From the NCBI RefSeq assembly GCF_001411555.2, contig NW_023354173.1, positions 1 through 64,000 on the forward strand: a stretch of 64,000 nucleotides of DNA, read 5' to 3'. The translations under genes and the position numbers were made by a program. The notes under the pieces are model-generated. The model was not told the DNA's origin. It saw nothing but the letters and a program-made list of their open reading frames with translations, and did not search any database. Positions 21,881 to 35,509 of the stretch are shown here, in pieces. This DNA is from Juglans regia (lineage: Eukaryota; Streptophyta; Magnoliopsida; Fagales; Juglandaceae). Each line of letters begins with the position of its first letter. Within the stretch, counting starts at the first letter, position 1.

Positions 21881-24800
21881 TCATGTTGTTATACGTCTAG
21901 ACCTCAATCTTCCACCAATACTGTCTAGGCTTGGTTCAGCAGCAGGCTTCTTTTTGAGTTTTGGAGTTCTCTTTGGTGCAATAACATCATCACCATTCTT
22001 GTATATTTCTTCAGAATGCACTTCATTCTCTTGCTCCGCATGGCTTTTGGATGAAATAATAGCCAGCTTGACATCTGAAATCTTCTCATTTGCCCGAGCT
22101 AACCCATCGTCATTGTGGCCATTGCCTTTCCTACCCCTCTGCCTCATTCTTCCAGAAATACTGTCTGGGCTTTGGTCAATGGGGAGTGCACGCTTCTTAA
22201 GATTCAGGTGTCTTTCCATCACAATATTGCTAATACCATGTTCTTTATCCATAGGAATTGGTTCCTTCTCTTTGTCACCTTGGAACTGCTCATCTATCTC
22301 TTCTCCAGATTGTGGCTTTGATAATTCATCAAATTCATCACCCTCATGGTCAACCACTAGAGACTGCATATTCCCAGCCTGCGATCCTATATCTAAAAAG
22401 GGTAATGACCTCCTTGCCGAAACTTGATTGTTAGGACCTCGATTTGGGCTACTTGGCATCTCGTTCTCTTTCTCAATCTTGAACTCATCCTGAGTTTTGT
22501 CTTCAGATTGAGGCTTTGGTGATACAAGTGGAATACTGTCAACTTCAAGAGATCCCTCAGACTGTACTTCGATATCCAAGAATGGCAGTGACCTCTTCGC
22601 AGACACTTGATTGGTTATCTCCGCATTTTCATCTAAATCTGTCTGCAACCTTCGAGTTTGAATGAGATAGTGTGCAACCGATTTGTAGCTGAGTTTTGAT
22701 ATCTGGAACATGGCAAAAATTGAATTCAGCTCCATATCAACTTCTGGGGAGAGAGAGAAAGAGAGTTGTAAGAATAACCTTCCTATAAAGAGAACCAGTG
22801 GGAGGCCATCCTTTTGCTTGCCGGCACAAACTGCAGTTGCAGATTCCACGACAGACAGGGCAAATCCAACTAGGGTTCTGTATGGCTTCAAGTACGTGCT
22901 CTCCATACCTGCAGAAGAAGATCAGAGACCCCTTGTCAGATTTTAAAATTTTACGACGCATGCAAGTGATCAGGTATCTACGGGGCTCTATCTCTAGCAT
23001 GCACATAATACATCACTTCACAGTGGGAAGGCCTTCATATGAAGCATAAAGTTAGAAGTAGTCTTCACAAACAGAAAAAATGGAGAGGGACTATATCTAA
23101 GAAAACTGTGAAAGCAGATAACTAACTCAAATATTATAATCTTGGTAAACGGACAGACACAATTGGAGTCAGAATACATAAATGAACTATAATGTGGTTT
23201 CAATTACCTTTCTTCCTTAATGTTTAAAATGGAACAATAGAAAGCAGAAGTTGACACTTTCCTCCGGGATAATGTACTATCATTAGCTGTTCAATTAACC
23301 TACGTGTATGACAATGACAAAGCCTAACTGTACTTCCGAGCAGGACGTAGTTGGACTTTTGGGGTTGATAACCAATCTACAAGCTAAGACTTAGGTTTGA
23401 CTTGTTAACCTATTTACATATATATCCTTCCTAATCAACCTTGATAACCAGCTCAAACAAGCAAACTTGGTGGTGGCATTGATATTTGATGGTACATCTA
23501 GAGCATAGAATAAGGCTGAATAGAGAATACCTCATATACAAACAATCTCCACAAAACTGTCCTTGGACCATGTTGCAATCGCTACAGTGAGTCCGATAGC
23601 CAAGAGTTTTCTGCCTGAAAACAAGATTTCCATCTTAGTAATAAGTGAAACATCACAAACTCTATTTCAGGCCAAGGGTAGACATTGAATCAAACATATT
23701 AATACAAGAACATTAAATGCACGAGGAAATCAAACAACTAGATGGGAAAATGATAATTGCGGGCTGTGTTTGTTTCGGTGTAAAATGATAAAAAGGAGAA
23801 AATACTTTCAGGGAAAACAACTCATTTTCTGTTGTTTGGCGGAATCCGAAAAATGTTAAGAAAAGTATTTTCAAACCTTTGGTTGGACCGAAAATCATTA
23901 GCATACCACCACTGCTAATCCATCAAAAACCGACACTCCATAAACACTATATTCTCACAACCATTCATTATGTCTTAAAAAGATTTTTTTTTATATGCAA
24001 AATTGCCATTGATTGAAACTTAGTCTCCTCCTCTTCCTCCTTCCTCCTCCCCCTCCATCTTTGTGCTAGGAAACCTAATTTCTTCTATCTTTGGCTATGA
24101 ACTTATCTGGACTTTCTTCCCATAATAGTATTTCCACATTGCGTCCAAAAAATGGCTTATGCCTCCTTAGAGAATTAAGCCATTTTCCACCTTAGAAGCT
24201 TCATTTTTTCGTGGACCAGCATTTTCCACATGCACCAAACACCAGAAAATACAAAATCATTTTCAGACAACCAATTTCAGTCGAGAAAAACACTGCTGAA
24301 GTTACAAAGAGATATCAAAATGAAAGAGAACTTAGAAAATGCATTTCACATATATTTATTTTATGTTTAGCCAACAGTATTAAAGCAGAAAGGACTACCA
24401 TGATACTTCTAAGATTTAAGCAGAGAGAATCTAAGAGGTCTATACGTTTGGTGATCCACCTTAAATGTTGCCTTACCCAGAAAAGGCTATTTTAATCACA
24501 AAGTGAAATAATCCTCCAGATATAAAGAAAATATTTGCTTTACTTGCTAAAAACCGAAAGCCAGGTACTTAGTTTTTCAAGAAACACATTTTTATTTTTT
24601 AAGGTTAAAAAGCCTTAAAAATGAACTTTTTGATTAAATTATCTGTAACAAGCTCTATTAAGCCATTTCAAGCATAAAATCCACAACAAAACGCTTAATT
24701 TTCAGATACTTCAAAACCACACCAACATTATTAACAGGGAAAAATCATACGGCAATGCAGAAAACCACCAGACCTGCACTGATGACAAGTCTTTCCACTA

Positions 24801-25611
24801 ACTGGGTCATAGATTCTCTTTCCATCCTTCCCACAACCATCCACAAATAGTGTCCAACTCCTATCAGTGTTACCCAACAGCTTCTCATGCTCTTCTGTAT
24901 ATAACTCCGGCTTTGAGCCTTCTTCCAGCACAATATCCTCGTCTTTCAAAGACTTACCTTTCTTCACCACACGCATTTCAGCATACGTGACCGGCGTCAC
25001 ATTTTGCAACCTATTCCCGCAATTACAAATTAAGATCAGACAATAATCACTGAAAAGTAATATCAAAGAGTCGGAGAGACCCATTTAGCATCCAGAAACA
25101 CCAACAAATAACATACTAAAAATTAAAACTTCACATAAATGGGAAAAAGATTCTTCAGGTCAGCCAAATAGTGAACCCAAACCTAGTCGATTGCAGATGG
25201 TTTCTTTAGGACCAAACATGTAAATAAAAAGAACAACGTGAAACTTCATAAAATATTCTCACCCAAACTAAACAAGAAACGGTTTTAGAACCCGTATCAT
25301 GAAGGGGCTACGAAAAGTTACCGGGAAGAGCGGCGAATCGGTCCAGATGACCGTGCAGGGGAGGGCCTCGGAGTGGTATTGCGGTTTTTGGGTGTGCGCT
25401 TTGTGGAGATGACGGAGCTGACCTTGAGAGAGAGGTCAAAAATTCCAAGCTTCTGCATTCTTTCACGATTTTCTTTGATCCTTTCCTCTCTGGACTGCTC
25501 ATACAGCGAGACTTTCTGGGTCTCGGTTGTCTGGGCTTGGCCATTGAGGATGTTGTGGCTAGGGTTTGCAGGGGACTCTGGAGTTTGAGCTCGGTTTCTA
25601 AGGGTGGGCAT
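21881..25611 (-). CDS. CDCA7: CDCA7-like protein with C-terminal-type 4CXXC zinc finger, 5 exons
   Basis: Minus-strand exons are 25611-25322, 25010-24774, 23614-23531, 22908-22779 and 22702-21881, in phase throughout, giving about 520 residues. The N-terminal part is basic and hydrophilic ([14 protein letters not shown]). Exons 2-5 build the zf-4CXXC_R1 domain: CHQC, CSDC, CGDC, CPVC, CNCSLC, then [11 protein letters not shown] and [12 protein letters not shown]. In animals CDCA7 works with the remodeller HELLS, and plant homologues are linked to DDM1 and CG methylation. A similar nuclear role is inferred here. The last exon has duplicated motifs ([14 protein letters not shown] and [14 protein letters not shown]; two SIxGRxRxR motifs). 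An in-frame ATG 14 codons upstream (25653) is an alternative start. Confidence 0.88.
23757..24282. mobile_element. Non-autonomous element in CDCA7 intron 2, about 525 bp
   Basis: The left end reads GGGCTGTGTTTGTTTCGGTG, then GGAAAACAACTCATTTTCTG. The right end (ACCAAACACCAGAAAATACAAAATCATTTTC) is roughly its inverted complement. Short GGAAAA/TTTTCC stretches are scattered inside. No coding capacity is visible. Confidence 0.55.
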
Positions 25612-25837
25612 GGTGGAAGAAGGTATCTGTCTCTCAAGATTTGAATATCCCAACGGTCGAGTATGCAGCCCAGCGAAGGGTTCTGAAATATGAAATATGG
25701 CAAGCAGGGGAAGGGAGGGAAACTGGAAAGTAAAGTTGGGGGGTTGCTGTCAACTCGGTGACAGGGATTAATTAATATTTCCTTTTTTAATATATAATAC
25801 AATTCAAAAATATTTTTTAGAGTTAATATATAGAATA

Positions 25838-26088
25838 ATGATAGGGTTATTACTATATTACTATTCATTTACTATTTTTTTTTATTTTATTTTTTTTAAT
25901 TTTTTTATTTTACTTAATGATTAAGAAAATGTGCATTAGTAAATATATTTTTTTTTAATTTTTTCTTAGTGATTAAGGATGTTAAAAAAATACTTAAAAG
26001 AAAATTATAAAAAAATAAAACTTAAAATGCCTTTTGGTAGTAGATGGATAGTAATATGGTAGTAAGTCTATCACTATTCTAATATATA
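25838..26088. mobile_element. MITE family F, about 250 bp
   Basis: The left end (AATGATAGGGTTATTACTATAT) and the right end (GGTAGTAAGTCTATCACTATTC) are inverted complements. The interior is T-rich then A-rich, and contains AATGATTAAGAAAA and its inverse. A relative lies at 31640-31866. Confidence 0.65.
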
Positions 26089-26115
26089 ACAGTGTAAAAA
26101 GTGACGGACTCGATT

Positions 26116-26280
26116 GTATTAACAGTCAATTTTAATTTATCTCAACTCATCTCATTACTATTTATTACTATTCAGCAATTTTAACTCACAAATCTCATTA
26201 CTATTCATAACTTATTTCATTACTATTTACAATCCATCTTAACTTATCTCAACTCATTTTCGAATCCAAATGAGGCCTAA
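26116..26280 (-). repeat. GAGATGAG-type element (family A, reverse)
   Basis: Reads ATCTCAACTCATCTCATTAC, CTCACAAATCTCATTACTAT and TCGAATCCAAATGAGGCC. It is the same family as 11500-11620 and 37570-37747. Confidence 0.7.
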
Positions 26281-27412
26281 AATTAAAAAACAGTTTTTAA
26301 ATAATGAAAATTGAGATTTCACATTTCCATTTAAAGGAAATTGAGAAGAAATTCAAATTAATCATAGACAATCATTTAAGAAATTAAGCAATCATTTAGG
26401 ATTCTTACCCATCCAACGTGATTGATATAAAGCTAAACATTTTGTTGGGTTTACGTGCAAGATTTATACAAGAAAACTTAAACCTTAAAATTGTTTAATA
26501 TAATATGCCAGATCTATTTTAAAATAAAATAAAAATTATAATCCAACAAATCACATTAAATTATTATGTTAATGTATAAATTTTATTGTGAAAGATTTCT
26601 GCTTAATCATGCATTTCTCAAACAATTTAAATTTAGAAAATGATACAAATACAATCGTTTTCACAATACTTTATACCATCATGTTTTAAATAAATGGCAT
26701 TTTCATAAAATATTATATAAAATTAACATTATTTTATAAAAATACTCTCAATTTAAAATATTATTATATAAAAAGTTGTACATGGATGATTACTTTTTAG
26801 ATTTTAAGATTCCAAATAATGTCATCAACTTCTTGGGTCCCTTTTTCAAAAACAAAAAAGTGGGGGCCAGTTTAGTATGGAAATCTCGAAAAAGCTTGAA
26901 TTAACAATTAAATTTCTTGAAATTGTAGAAACCTGATTGGTGTTCAGACGTCTCAACTAAACACCACCTAACGACCTAAGTTCTCCAAATAAATTCCTTA
27001 ATGTATAAAACTTCAATTTAGTACACATTCTTTGACCCTCATGTGTGTGTGTGTGTGTATAGCGCGCCCTTGGATCAGTACTTGCTTATTGCAGAAGCAA
27101 AATCAACGTACAAATTCCAGGCCAACACGTTGAGAACATCCCGCCCATGTTGATGAACTACCACAAGGAAGCTTTTATCATCATGTACCACTGGTCCTCT
27201 CCTCTACAAAAAGGGGTCAAACCAAATGCAACTAATTATTACATTAACAAGTTTACAAGTTTCATCAATGGATTCTCCTTCCTAATTCTGATCTTCTGAA
27301 CAACTTGATCAACAAGGTATATTTATATATATGCTTGTAATCTGCAGTACTGAACTAGCCGGTGGCTTGCCATTAAGAGTACTGTTTTAGTCCTTCCTGA
27401 CTGATCAGAATT
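26281..27412. other. AT-rich intergenic DNA and promoter region of the GDSL gene
   Basis: No ORF of note. A (GT)n stretch lies at 27042-27057. The last 300 bp before the ATG are less AT-rich and probably hold the core promoter and leader; I could not pin down a TATA box. Confidence 0.4.
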
Positions 27413-29593
27413 ATGAAGGCCATGGGAGCCATGAAATCTTGCAGTATTACCTTGGTGATCATTGTTTTGTTATTCAATTTGTGTTGTTTTGGAAAGGCTG
27501 CTGATCATCAAAATCAAGAAGGCTTGGGGGCTTCTTTTATCTTTGGTGATTCTCTGGTTGATGCTGGGAATAACAACTACTTGCCAACCTTGTCTAAGGC
27601 AAATATCTCACCTAATGGAATTGATTTCAAGGCATCGAAAGGAACTCCTACAGGGCGTTATACCAATGGGAGAACCATAGGTGATATTATTGGTAAGCTA
27701 GATAGGCAGCTCTGATGATCTCTTTATGTGGGTTATGATTTATTAATTGATCTGTGATCTTTATTTGTTTAATGGGGTGGTTGGGTTTTGCTGCTAAATG
27801 CATGCATGCAACTGCTAGCAATATTTAACCTTCTCTTTCACATGATATATATTTTGTGTTAATAATTTATTGGGTTTTTCATGATTTTCAGGAGAAGAAC
27901 TGGGATCACCAAACTATGCTGTCCCTTTTTTGTCACCAAATTCTACTGGGAAAGCTATATTATATGGTGTAAATTACGCATCAGGAGGAGGAGGAATCAT
28001 GAATGCAACTGGAAGAATATTTGTGAGCCCTTAGAACACTTGATCATGATCTTTGAGTCGAAATTTCAATATTTCCCAGCTAATTCATTTACAATATTAC
28101 ATGTTTGCAGGTTAATCGACTTGGAATGGATATCCAGATTGATTACTTCAACATTACAAGAAAACAGTTTGACAAATTGTTAGGTCCATCAAAGGCTAAA
28201 GATTACATAATGAAGAAATCCATCTTTTCAGTCACAATTGGAGCAAATGATTTTCTAAACAATTATCTGCTTCCAGTCCTCTCCATTGGAGCAAGACTTT
28301 CTGAAAGCCCAGATGCCTTTATCGATGACATGCTCTCCCACTTCAGGACTCAACTAACAGTACGTAAATTACATTAACCATGCATCTTAATTCAAAACTT
28401 GCTAATAAATTATCATGGGGTACATTAATATATATATATATATGTCATGAGGTTTTCTCAAAAACATGATTAATTACTACATTCATATGTTGCAGAGGTT
28501 GTACCAGCTTGATGCTCGGAAATTTGTCATCGGGAATGTCGGCCCGATAGGCTGCATACCATATCAAAAGACAATAAATCAATTAAAAGAAGACGAGTGT
28601 GTAGAATTGCCGAACAAGCTAGCACTTCGATACAATGCCCGGTTGAAGGATTTGCTCGCCCAACTGAATGAAAACCTCCCCGGAGCCACGTTTGTTCATG
28701 CAAATGTCTATGATCTGGTCATGGATCTCATCACAAATTACAAACAACATGGTAATTATGTTTATGGGCCACACATGAATATTATATATATAGTACTTAT
28801 ATATGGGTATAAATGGTTAGATGGTCTTCAACAGTTCCATAGACTTTGGTCATTTGCTATAGTGCTCTGAATTCAATATAATAAGATGCAGATAGTGATG
28901 AGATCTCCCATTATTCAAAAATGAGTTCTTACTTTTTATAATGAATTCCAAGTGATTATGACCCGAGTTGTAACTCTAGTTAGCCCTTTTGAATTATGGG
29001 CCGGCTATGTTATATATATAGCAGCTTGTGCCTCCTTGAATTGTTACATGAGGCAGATTTGATGTTTGGAGATCGACGACATAGATCTCTTGATTATTGT
29101 TAGAATTCAAAGAGAATAAGGATATAATATATATATATATATAAAAGTAATTCTACGTACAATCGTGAAGTGTGAACACCGCGTAATCGCTTTGAAAAAA
29201 AGTAAGATCTATTATTAAAAAATTAATTTTTTTTATGTGGGTGTCATGTTTTATTTATTTTTTTTAAAACAATTACGCAGTTGTTGCACAATTCACGATT
29301 GCAAATATATTTTATATATATATATATATATAAAAGATTAAGAGCATTAATTTGTGTGCATACGCGCAGGATTTATAACTGCTAGTAAAGCATGCTGTGG
29401 AAACGGGGGCCAGTTTGCAGGAATAATTCCGTGCGGGCCAACATCGAGTATGTGCGCGGAGCGATCGAAGCATGTGTTCTGGGATCCTTATCATCCGAGC
29501 GAGGCTGCCAACCTTATTATCGCCAAGAAATTGCTGTATGGAGACACCAAATGCATCTCTCCCATGAATCTTAAACAACTTCGAGACCACTGA
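27413..29593 (+). CDS. GDSL esterase/lipase, secreted, 5 exons
   Basis: Exons: 27413-27692, 27892-28022, 28111-28359, 28496-28751, 29370-29593, in phase, giving 379 residues, normal for plant GDSL lipases. Residues about 8-29 are a hydrophobic signal peptide ending near GKAA. Block I is FIFGDSLVDAGNN with nucleophile Ser 47. Block II Gly lies in NYASGGGG, block III Asn in IGANDFLNNY, and block V Asp and His in FWDPYHPSEAAN. All SGNH-type catalytic residues are therefore present. Such enzymes hydrolyse ester bonds of lipids, cutin-like or small acyl substrates in the cell wall or vacuole; the substrate cannot be told from sequence. Intron 4 carries a MITE (29143-29314). The gene looks intact. 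Confidence 0.92.
29143..29314. mobile_element. MITE family C, copy 1 (GDSL intron 4), about 170 bp
   Basis: The arms AAGTAATTCTACGTACAATC and (inverted) TGCAATCGTGAATTGTGCAA flank CGCTTTGAAAAAAAGTAAGA and ATTATTAAAAAATTAATTTT. The same layout occurs at 34861-35036 and 60510-60680. Confidence 0.75.
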
Positions 29594-30714
29594 CATTTTC
29601 ATTTTCATGAAAATTAACGATATTCGATGATGTCCGTCCACCCCCAATCGATCGATGTCTTTGCATGCATGCATGCAGTATCTCTAGACTCTGGCCTCCA
29701 AAGTTCTGACTTCACGCAATATTCTCTCTTTTTTACTTCTCTTATGTAGTTTTGCTGTTGGTTTCTTACAATATATTGTGCTTTCAATATTAATATTTCT
29801 CCCAAGTAAATAAATTTCAATTAATGAGAAGAAAGGGATATATTTGGTAGTTAAACCATTTCTCCAACTGTCATGAATGTGCATGCGGTGCGGTGTAGAT
29901 TTGAGTTAGTTGAGGCCGGTGGTTGATATTCCAGCTAATTTTTAAGTCAATTAAATAAGTAGTACTGCTAGCCTGAGGATCGATCTACATGTCTTTACAA
30001 GAGATACAAATAGCTCATGGGGCTTTGGATTAATTATTTTATATATAGAAGGATTAAGAAGAAGTCTCACTGACAATCATATATATGTATATCAATGTTA
30101 ATGTATGAAATATGCCTTTCGAAATTAAATTACATATATTATATCATCTAGAAGTTAAGGGTGCTGCTCACCCCATACGGGTAGGCAGCCACCCATATCT
30201 CTACACCTCATCCCCGCCCATATCTTTGATCGTCTACATGACCCACACATTGGATGGGCGGATTAACGTACACCGCCACCATCTAGCCACCCGGTCTGTT
30301 TGACCATACATTTTTTTACTAGAAAATCCAAAAAAATCACATATACATTAGAAAAATCTCATAAATCCAACAAAAAGTCTCAACAAAATGCACAAAATCG
30401 CATAGATTTTCATATTTGTGAATAGATCTAAAGATTTGTGCACAAAAATATAGATCTATACTCATAAAACGCAAGGGCCAGTCGCAATCATGGGCCATAA
30501 AACTCGTAGACCCACAATCGTAATCGTGGGTCTTTAACTTACAGAGAAGCTAGAATGAGAGGAGGAGGAGATAAATGAGAAAGAAGAGAGGACGGTGAAT
30601 CATAAAGCCACTAAGGTGCGAAAGGAATGGAGAGAATAGAAGAGGAAATGAAAAGACAAGAGAAAGAGGAGATGAGTTGAGGGCAATGAGAGGAATGAGA
30701 GGAGAGAGAAGAAG

Positions 30715-30850
30715 TAGGCTGCATTTAGATGCTGAGGTGATCTCATATAATCTGAGTTGATCTGTGAATAGTAATATTTTGTGACTCTCATTAATATGTG
30801 TTTGAAGGTATGAAGTAAGTTGGAATGAATTTTAACTGTTTATGAAAATT
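30715..30850 (+). repeat. Family B repeat, truncated
   Basis: GCTGCATTTAGATGCTGAGG, then GTGAATAGTAAT and TTTATGAAAATTTGAAAAAG match the start of the 340-bp repeat at 19209. Confidence 0.55.
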
Positions 30851-31639
30851 TGAAAAAGTAGCCATGCACGTTAGTTTGTGAATTTATTTTTGTATAATTT
30901 ATTTGTGAATATAATATTTCTCATTCATAATTAAGATTTTTTTAAATATACAAGCAAATGGGTTCCACCTCTCACTCGTATACGCTTTTCTGAGTGAGAA
31001 ACTCACCACACCCACACTCACACTCGAGGTGGACGGGTAATCCACCAGTCCCCTAGCGAGACGAGCAGATTAGGCATACAGGCTGGGTTGCGGGAGATCG
31101 CCGCCCAACCCTAGTAGAAGTAGATAAAAAAATGTAAGGAAGTTTATAGAATATGCACCTGCAGCTACTAATTAATGGGCCAATATTGGCTAGTACGTAC
31201 ATGTATTTAATTTATTTATTAAAAAAATTATTTACAAATTTATTTATTAACGTACCAAACTGTAAGCATACTATATTAGTAAACATTTAAATAAATTGTG
31301 TTGTTATTTATTTTTATTTTTTTTCAATTGTTATATATGGGCGCCATAAAAAAGTGATGCATGTACTGGCCTGCTGATTTATAGGTAAATGCATCGATCG
31401 TGTCCAAACTCGCATAGGCATATATGCATGCACATAAACGCCGGTGGAAAATTTGTCTAAAACAGAAGTTATTTTCAACGAGAAAATCGAGGCAATTAAA
31501 TCATGTGAGAAAACTTGTCGTGGAAAAGGGTGTCGAGATAGAGTACTTTTCGTCGCAACTGAAAACACTGTTATTACTAGTTTTTCTCTGTCCAAATAAT
31601 TATATATATATATATATCATATATAATATATAGGAAAAA

Positions 31640-31866
31640 GATAATGATTGACCTACTATTCTCTTACCATCTTTTACCATTCTATAATGTATTTAAAATT
31701 TTTTTTTTAAAATATTTTTTAACATCTTTAATTATTAAGAAAAATTTTTAAAAATATATAATTTCACTAATAGTTATTTACTTAATTATTAAGTAAAAAA
31801 ATTAAAAATAAAATAAAATGAGTTTTGAAATGGTGATAGGAATGTAATAATCCTATCATTATCCAA
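31640..31866. mobile_element. MITE family F, second copy
   Basis: The left arm GATAATGATTGACCTACTAT and the right arm GTAATAATCCTATCATTATC are inverted complements. The interior has AATTATTAAGAAAAA and CTTAATTATTAAGTAAA, as in the copy at 25838. Confidence 0.6.
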
Positions 31867-34108
31867 TTGAAAAACTGAAAAAAGTATGTTATAAAAAATT
31901 GAAAAAATCTTTCTCATCAGTTATCATTCATTATCCTGCACTTTACACCTTTCGTGGTCACTACTTTTTTAATAGAGAGGTGAACTTGAGGAGAGAGAGA
32001 GAGGTCGAAGAGAGAGCGTGCTAAGGAGAGCTTGAGGGGAGAGAGACAGGCCTAAGAGAGTTTGAGGAGGAAGAGAGAGGTCGAAGGATGACAGTGTAGA
32101 AATAAAAAATCAGTTTTGCTAGAAATAAACGGGATGTGCAAGTAGGAGGTAAACGGGTTGTATGTGAGAGTTTATTTTGAATAAAATAAAATACAAAGGA
32201 CAAAAGCAGACCCCTCTCTCTCTCTTTCTCTTTCTTCTTCCGTTTCTTCTTTTCTCGTACGTCTATCTCTATTTTTCCTTGTTTGATTTTTGGAATATAG
32301 CTTCTTCAATTATTTTCTCGTACTGGGTGATTTCTACGACATTCATGGTAATCACTTTTTTATACTTCTATTTCATGATTGGGTATTTTATACTGCTTCT
32401 TAAATACGGTGGGGAAGATGATGGCCTGGGTATTTTATACTGCTTCTTGAATGCGGTGGGGAAGATGATGGCCCATGACCATTTACATCATCTGGTTCCA
32501 CGCCAATTAGCTCACTCTCATTTTTCTCTTTCTCGCTTCTCTCATCCTCGTCCAACTACTTAATATCTATAACTCTTGATTATGAAGTGGGTATCTTCTC
32601 TCTCTCTCTCTTGTTGTTTTTTTTTTTTTTTTTGAGATTTTAAATCTAAGTAAATCATTCAATTGTTGGGTGGTTGAAGTAAGGCTGCACTAGTGACTAG
32701 GGGGAGGTTTGAGCTTGTCACTAGTTGTGGTTTGTAGATAACAGTGGATCTATGGAATGCGTCTCCCTTAAGATCGAGTTCCTTAGTTGCATGAAGTACT
32801 TATTGCTAGCACAAAATACAGAAAACTCCAGAAAGAGAAAGTGGGAGTGCATTTTGCGAGTGGGTGAAAAAAAACAAGCCATGGAAAAAGAAAGGGAGAG
32901 AAAAGAGTTAAAAAGAAAAAGTGGGACCAAGCTGTCAGACGATTGTATCCCGACTGCGTGCATGGACTGTATATAGAGTTTTTCATAAAAAATACTGACG
33001 AAAAACAAAAGAATAAAAAATAAAAAATAAAAAACTGTTGGAATGTAGAAATAAATACTGATTATCGGCTGATGTATATATTTTATAAATTATTAAAAGG
33101 AAACGTTACGACCCAATAAACTCAACTGCCATAGAAAAATGAAACGAAAACAAAAGTAGAACGTACTACGCCTAGCTAGCCACTCAATACTACTACAGTA
33201 GCAGGCAAGCTATAAATAACGATATAAGCACAATTTCTTTTTATAATCTTTTTATATAATTATATTTTAAATTAAAAATATTTATTTATAGTGTTATCAT
33301 TTTTATAAATTATTTTACAAAAATTCATCTTATTTAAAGTATAACTATAAAAAAAATTATTATATATCTATTATTTTCCTTAATCTATTATTTGTATACA
33401 AACTCATGCGATCGAGCACAAGCGTGCACACAAACTCCGGTCCTTGCAGCAATTAGTTTCCCTAATCAAATAAAACCATTTGTAACGTTTTTCTAAGAAC
33501 TCAATTAACCAACGATCGACGTCATCCATGCATAATGGTGGAGACATTTAGACCCCTTGGCTGAGAATCCATCTAAGGCCAAGCCCATATATAAGGTTGA
33601 GTCCATCCACAGGCTTGAAAATACTTGTGGATGGCTTGAGGCTGAGAGCCCGATAAGTAAAGGACTCAACCACAATTACGAGTGAGATAATTCCGAAGAA
33701 TGGAGGATGAGGCCCAAGGTAGAGTATGAATATCTTACATAAAATAACTCCTGCAAAACAAGAGATATCATCTCCGTTTAAATGATGGATCACGAAAGAT
33801 AAGCACAAAAGACTGGCAATCAGAATTATTTGCCATCATGCTGCATCCTTCCATAAATAACTTGGTGGAGGTAATATCTTCGATCATAACCTCTACTTGT
33901 ATATACTTATTCTTATATTGTTACTGACTTAAACATCGGAATTTATATAGGGCAATAGCAATGTCTTTTCATTGTTGCAGGTGTCATTCGTGTAGTTGGT
34001 GATGTGAAACACATCCTTAACACATATATAATATTAAATTACACGCAAGTCTTCGATGATCGCACAAAAAATTAATCTAATGCGAATGTAAAAGCTAAAG
34101 AACCTTGT

Positions 34109-34850
34109 CACTACAACAAAAATGCATTTTTCCTACGAGAGTTTTTGTCCAAAATATTCAACATTATTGTCAAAATGACTTTTTTCCACCATTTAGACTC
34201 GTAGGAGACTCCCTAGAAATAACTGGCAATAGATACTGCTACTAGCCACGAATTTAATTGCTGTCCAAAATGCTATTATTTATGACATATGATAGTCATT
34301 GAAATTATAGAATTTTCGTGAGAAATATGTCACACAGAGTGTAGCTTGGTCGTGGGTAAAGTTTATTATGGCGAATGATGTCATCAGAAATGCTTATTTC
34401 ATGCAATAAATATGACAGTAAATGTTTTTTGCCCGACAGAAAGTTCATTGGTAACAAGTTTTTCCTGCATGCTTACCTTGCTAAACATTTGGCGGGAAAT
34501 AGTTATTTTCCGCGAGTTAATATTGCAAGAATTACATACTTGCGACATATATAATTCTTCGAAAATGCTACTTACCGACTAATAATATCACCATAAATAA
34601 CTATTTTGGACAAGAACATATGCCCAGAAATTCCTATTTTTCTTTCCATATCAAAAGTTTTTCCCGCATGATTACCTTTCCGGAAAAACTATTTCTGGCA
34701 ACAAGAAGGATGCCGAGATTAGTGTTAACATCATTTGTTGCAACCTCATATATTGTAATAAAAAAATATTTCTTGCTTGCCTGCTTTTTCATCGTCAATA
34801 GTTCATTTAGTGCTTTTTTTACACAAATAGTTTTGCCACATTAAAACATG
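34109..34850 (+). mobile_element. CACTA transposon end (one terminus, truncated)
   Basis: CACTACAACAAAAATGC at 34109 is the hallmark CACTA/En-Spm terminus. The next 700 bp contain irregular subterminal words (TTTTTCCCGCATG/TTTTTCCTGCATG, ACTATTTCTGGC, AATAACTATTTTGG), as expected of subterminal transposase-binding repeats. No matching inverted TTGTAGTG end was found before 35 kb, so it is a broken or solo end. Confidence 0.6.
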
Positions 34851-34860
34851 TTTTAATTAT

Positions 34861-35036
34861 AAGTAATGTTATATATAGTTGTAGAATGCATAAACGTCGT
34901 ATAATTATTTTGAAAAATAATGGAATCTATTATTAAAAAATTAATTTTTATTTCATATAAATATTGTATTTATTTATTTTTTTTAAAATAATTACACGAC
35001 GCTTGTATACTCACATCTATAATTATCATTTCTCTT
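34861..35036. mobile_element. MITE family C, copy 2
   Basis: The left arm AAGTAATGTTATATATAGTT...GCATAAACGTCGT and the right arm ACGACGCTTGTATAC...ATAATTATCATTTCTC are inverted. ATTATTAAAAAATTAATTTT lies inside, as in the other copies. Confidence 0.75.
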
Positions 35037-35509
35037 TAATTATTTATGCTTCTTTACCTGATGAAAGCAACAAAATCCATGCAACAAGGGCTACTCAAAA
35101 GAATAGTTGAAAGGAAATATATAATTATTTTTAAGGTGAATTGTATATGATATTTTGGTCATTATTGTTTTTAAAGAATATTTTCATAAGTGAATTGATC
35201 AAAATATTGCTCTATATTTTAATTAAAATAAAGAGGTTCCTTATTTATAAAAAAAGATGGCGCATATAAAGCCTTTAACAAAATAAAAAATATGATATAA
35301 TTGGATAGATGATCAATAACATCATTTCCTTCCTAGCTAAAATTATAATGGCTATAAAAACAGGCCGGGGTCAAAAGAAGTCGTGAATTTTGAAATGCAC
35401 GAGACAATCAATTGCATGAAATTAATGATTATAAGCCAGATGAGCATGCATGCAGCTACCCCCATACACAACTTACTTTAAAAAAAAAAAAAAAAAACCC
35501 AATGCATTT

